Assembly: GCA_021774195.1 (NCBI GenBank)
Contig: JAJFJJ010000119.1
Location: 1-56,273, forward strand
DNA length: 56,273 nt
Direction: 5' to 3'
Origin: Nitrosomonas sp.
GTDB taxonomy: Bacteria > Pseudomonadota > Gammaproteobacteria > Burkholderiales > Nitrosomonadaceae
Part shown: in pieces, positions 55,313 through 56,273 of the stretch
Position numbering within the stretch: position 1 is the stretch's first letter
How the letters are laid out: every line of letters begins with the position of its first letter
Made by a program: the position numbers and the translations under genes
Notes under the pieces: model-generated
Told to the model about the DNA's origin: nothing
What the model saw: the letters and a program-made list of their open reading frames with translations, nothing else
Database searches by the model: none

Positions 55313-55617
55313 TAGGGTGTCAATAAGCGAAGCGCATTGCACCTTTTTTGCTTATAACCATTGATTGCCATTCAAGGGCGCCTCTAAAAATCCATATTTG
55401 CGAACATCCGCAAAGCGAATTGCCTGCTTACCCCGTTTCGTCACAATACTGCGTTACTCACAAAAAATATCTTCTTACATATCAGTTATATGCTGCGTCA
55501 ATATTTTTTGTTCTCGCCTTGTCTTGTTTAGAAATCCGAATTTTTAGAGGCACCCTCAAGTAATAACATAGCCATAATCAACAGAAACGGTGCAATGCCT
55601 TTCAGTTATTGCACCCT
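55313..55617. repeat. Outer inverted-repeat element of the GGTGCAATGC type
   Basis: The left arm GTAGGGTGTCAATAAGCGAA...GCATTGCACC (55313-55343) and the right arm GGTGCAATGCC...TTATTGCACCCTAC (about 55588-55617) are inverted copies with a few mismatches. Each arm is itself a small hairpin. The unit encloses the second element at 55372-55559. Confidence 0.65.
55372..55559. repeat. Inner inverted-repeat element with CGCCTCTAAAAAT ends
   Basis: TCAAGGGCGCCTCTAAAAAT at the left and ATTTTTAGAGGCACCCTCAA at the right are inverted with about two mismatches. The interior has CTGCGTTACTCACAAAAAATAT and ATATTTTTTGTTCTCGCC, again partly complementary. It lies wholly within the outer element, a nested insertion. 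Confidence 0.7.
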
Positions 55618-55889
55618 ACTTCGTCGGTGCTTTTGTCCAGAACAAGGACAGTTGTCCTGAAAAAAATAGGACTATCCTCTCTTCTTGTCTCTTTTACAAT
55701 ACTTTATTATGTATCCGTTATTACAGTTTTATTTGTATAGAAAATACTTTGGACCCGAATCCTGACTTTAATCATTGTCTCTAATCTGCCAGCTTCTAGC
55801 TGTCTATTATTTAATACTAATCAATAGCTTGCGTTGGTATTTGTGATAAAATAATTCCCGAGTTAACAACAAGGAAGTAAGTGATTTTT

Positions 55890-56273
55890 ATGAGAACTAA
55901 ACATTTTTTTGCAGCAGCATTAGTGGTTTTGTCTTTATCCGGCTACGGAGGTACCGCTCCGGCAGTGGCAGCACCTTCAGAAGCGTACGAGAAAGGGAAA
56001 TTTGGTTTGCTACATGATTGGCCAATTATGCCTATTGCCATGATGTTGATGCCGGATGGGCGAGTGTTTGCTTATGGAACAGATGAACAGGGCAAGCAAA
56101 GTGGCGAAATGTATTACGCGGTTTGGGATCCCAAAGTTGGTACAGGCGCCGATGCGTTTGAGACATTGCCTAATATCACCGGCACTGATCTTTTCTGTGC
56201 TGGCCAGGCGCTTATTCCTTCGACGGGTCATGGTCTCCTCGTCGGCGGGGATAGCAAAGTGAACGGGAAAAGA
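55890..56273 (+). CDS. Galactose-oxidase/kelch-like radical copper oxidase, N-terminal part (truncated by window edge)
   Basis: The first 128 codons of a longer gene. Signal peptide MRTKHFFAAALVVLSLSGYG and on to AVAA. Then GKFGLLHDWPIMPIAMMLMPDGRVFAYGT, YYAVWDPKVGTGADAFETLPN and TDLFCAGQALIPSTGHGLLVGGD. The kelch blade pattern and the FC..G motif, where galactose oxidase and glyoxal oxidase hold the Cys that forms the Tyr-Cys cofactor, point to that family. The remaining active-site residues lie beyond the window. A GGAAG lies upstream, spaced long from ATG 55890. Confidence 0.75.
   Translation, partial: MRTKHFFAAALVVLSLSGYGGTAPAVAAPSEAYEKGKFGLLHDWPIMPIAMMLMPDGRVFAYGTDEQGKQSGEMYYAVWDPKVGTGADAFETLPNITGTDLFCAGQALIPSTGHGLLVGGDSKVNGKR

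Larger units (their letters stand above)
54853..55889. other. Long gene-poor region after the cation transporter
   Basis: About 1 kb. It contains the YCII/L,D-transpeptidase remnant and the nested repeats listed separately. The remaining parts (54853-55140 and 55620-55889) show no ORF with a ribosome site. A short GGACAGTTGTCC palindrome lies at 55646-55657. Confidence 0.5.

Overview
The window looks like a chromosomal segment of a gammaproteobacterium with an AT-leaning genome. The evidence is a RapA (HepA) RNA-polymerase recycling ATPase, MltF, a PhoP/PhoQ-type two-component pair preceded by a PepSY protein, the divergent pair mepM-anmK / tyrS, a RibBX-type riboflavin enzyme, and a LuxI-like acyltransferase of the PEP-CTERM/exosortase class. 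I cannot name the genus from sequence alone.

Layout. 0.5-4.8 kb: a DUF547 secreted protein followed by a tightly coupled phosphate uptake operon pstS-pstC-pstA-pstB, ending in a broken gene (probably DUF3179) next to a short repeat element. 5.0-10.5 kb (minus strand): exosortase-type acyltransferase, then a cluster of small phosphate-binding-like periplasmic protein, outer-membrane porin and a membrane GGDEF/EAL protein. 11.4-14.3 kb: riboflavin genes ribE, ribBX and ribH, split by about 0.7 kb of nested inverted-repeat elements. 14.4-19.9 kb: mltF, tRNA-Arg(CCG), a cellulose-synthase-like GT2 and an unusual GT-C/GT2 fusion. 20.4-22.1 kb: gltX, tRNA-Ala(GGC) and tRNA-Glu(UUC).

22.1-32.8 kb is a defence island on the minus strand: hsdM, a GIY-YIG nuclease ORF enclosed by inverted repeats, hsdS, a DUF3800 protein, hsdR, and a zeta-like toxin with its antitoxin. 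Remnants of a second, older hsdR lie on both sides of the intact hsdR plus toxin genes. Type I-F-like CRISPR repeats in degenerate form sit in the gaps. 33.0-40.9 kb: a His-rich secreted protein, PepSY protein, phoP, phoQ, anmK, mepM, tyrS and an O-acyltransferase. 41.0-48.4 kb: a 1386-residue SNF2 helicase followed by rapA. 48.7-54.9 kb: a PAS-GGDEF-EAL protein, a TonB-dependent receptor behind a perfect 22-bp palindrome, and a cation diffusion facilitator. 54.9-56.3 kb: decayed YCII and L,D-transpeptidase fragments inside nested repeats, then the start of a galactose-oxidase-like gene cut by the window edge.

Two themes stand out. The first is an abundance of small non-autonomous inverted-repeat elements, often nested in one another and often beside broken genes; no transposase is present. 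The second is the repeatedly rearranged restriction-modification island, where a GIY-YIG ORF and its flanking repeats look like a small mobile unit inserted between hsdM and hsdS. All functions are inferred from sequence motifs read by eye; no database search was possible.
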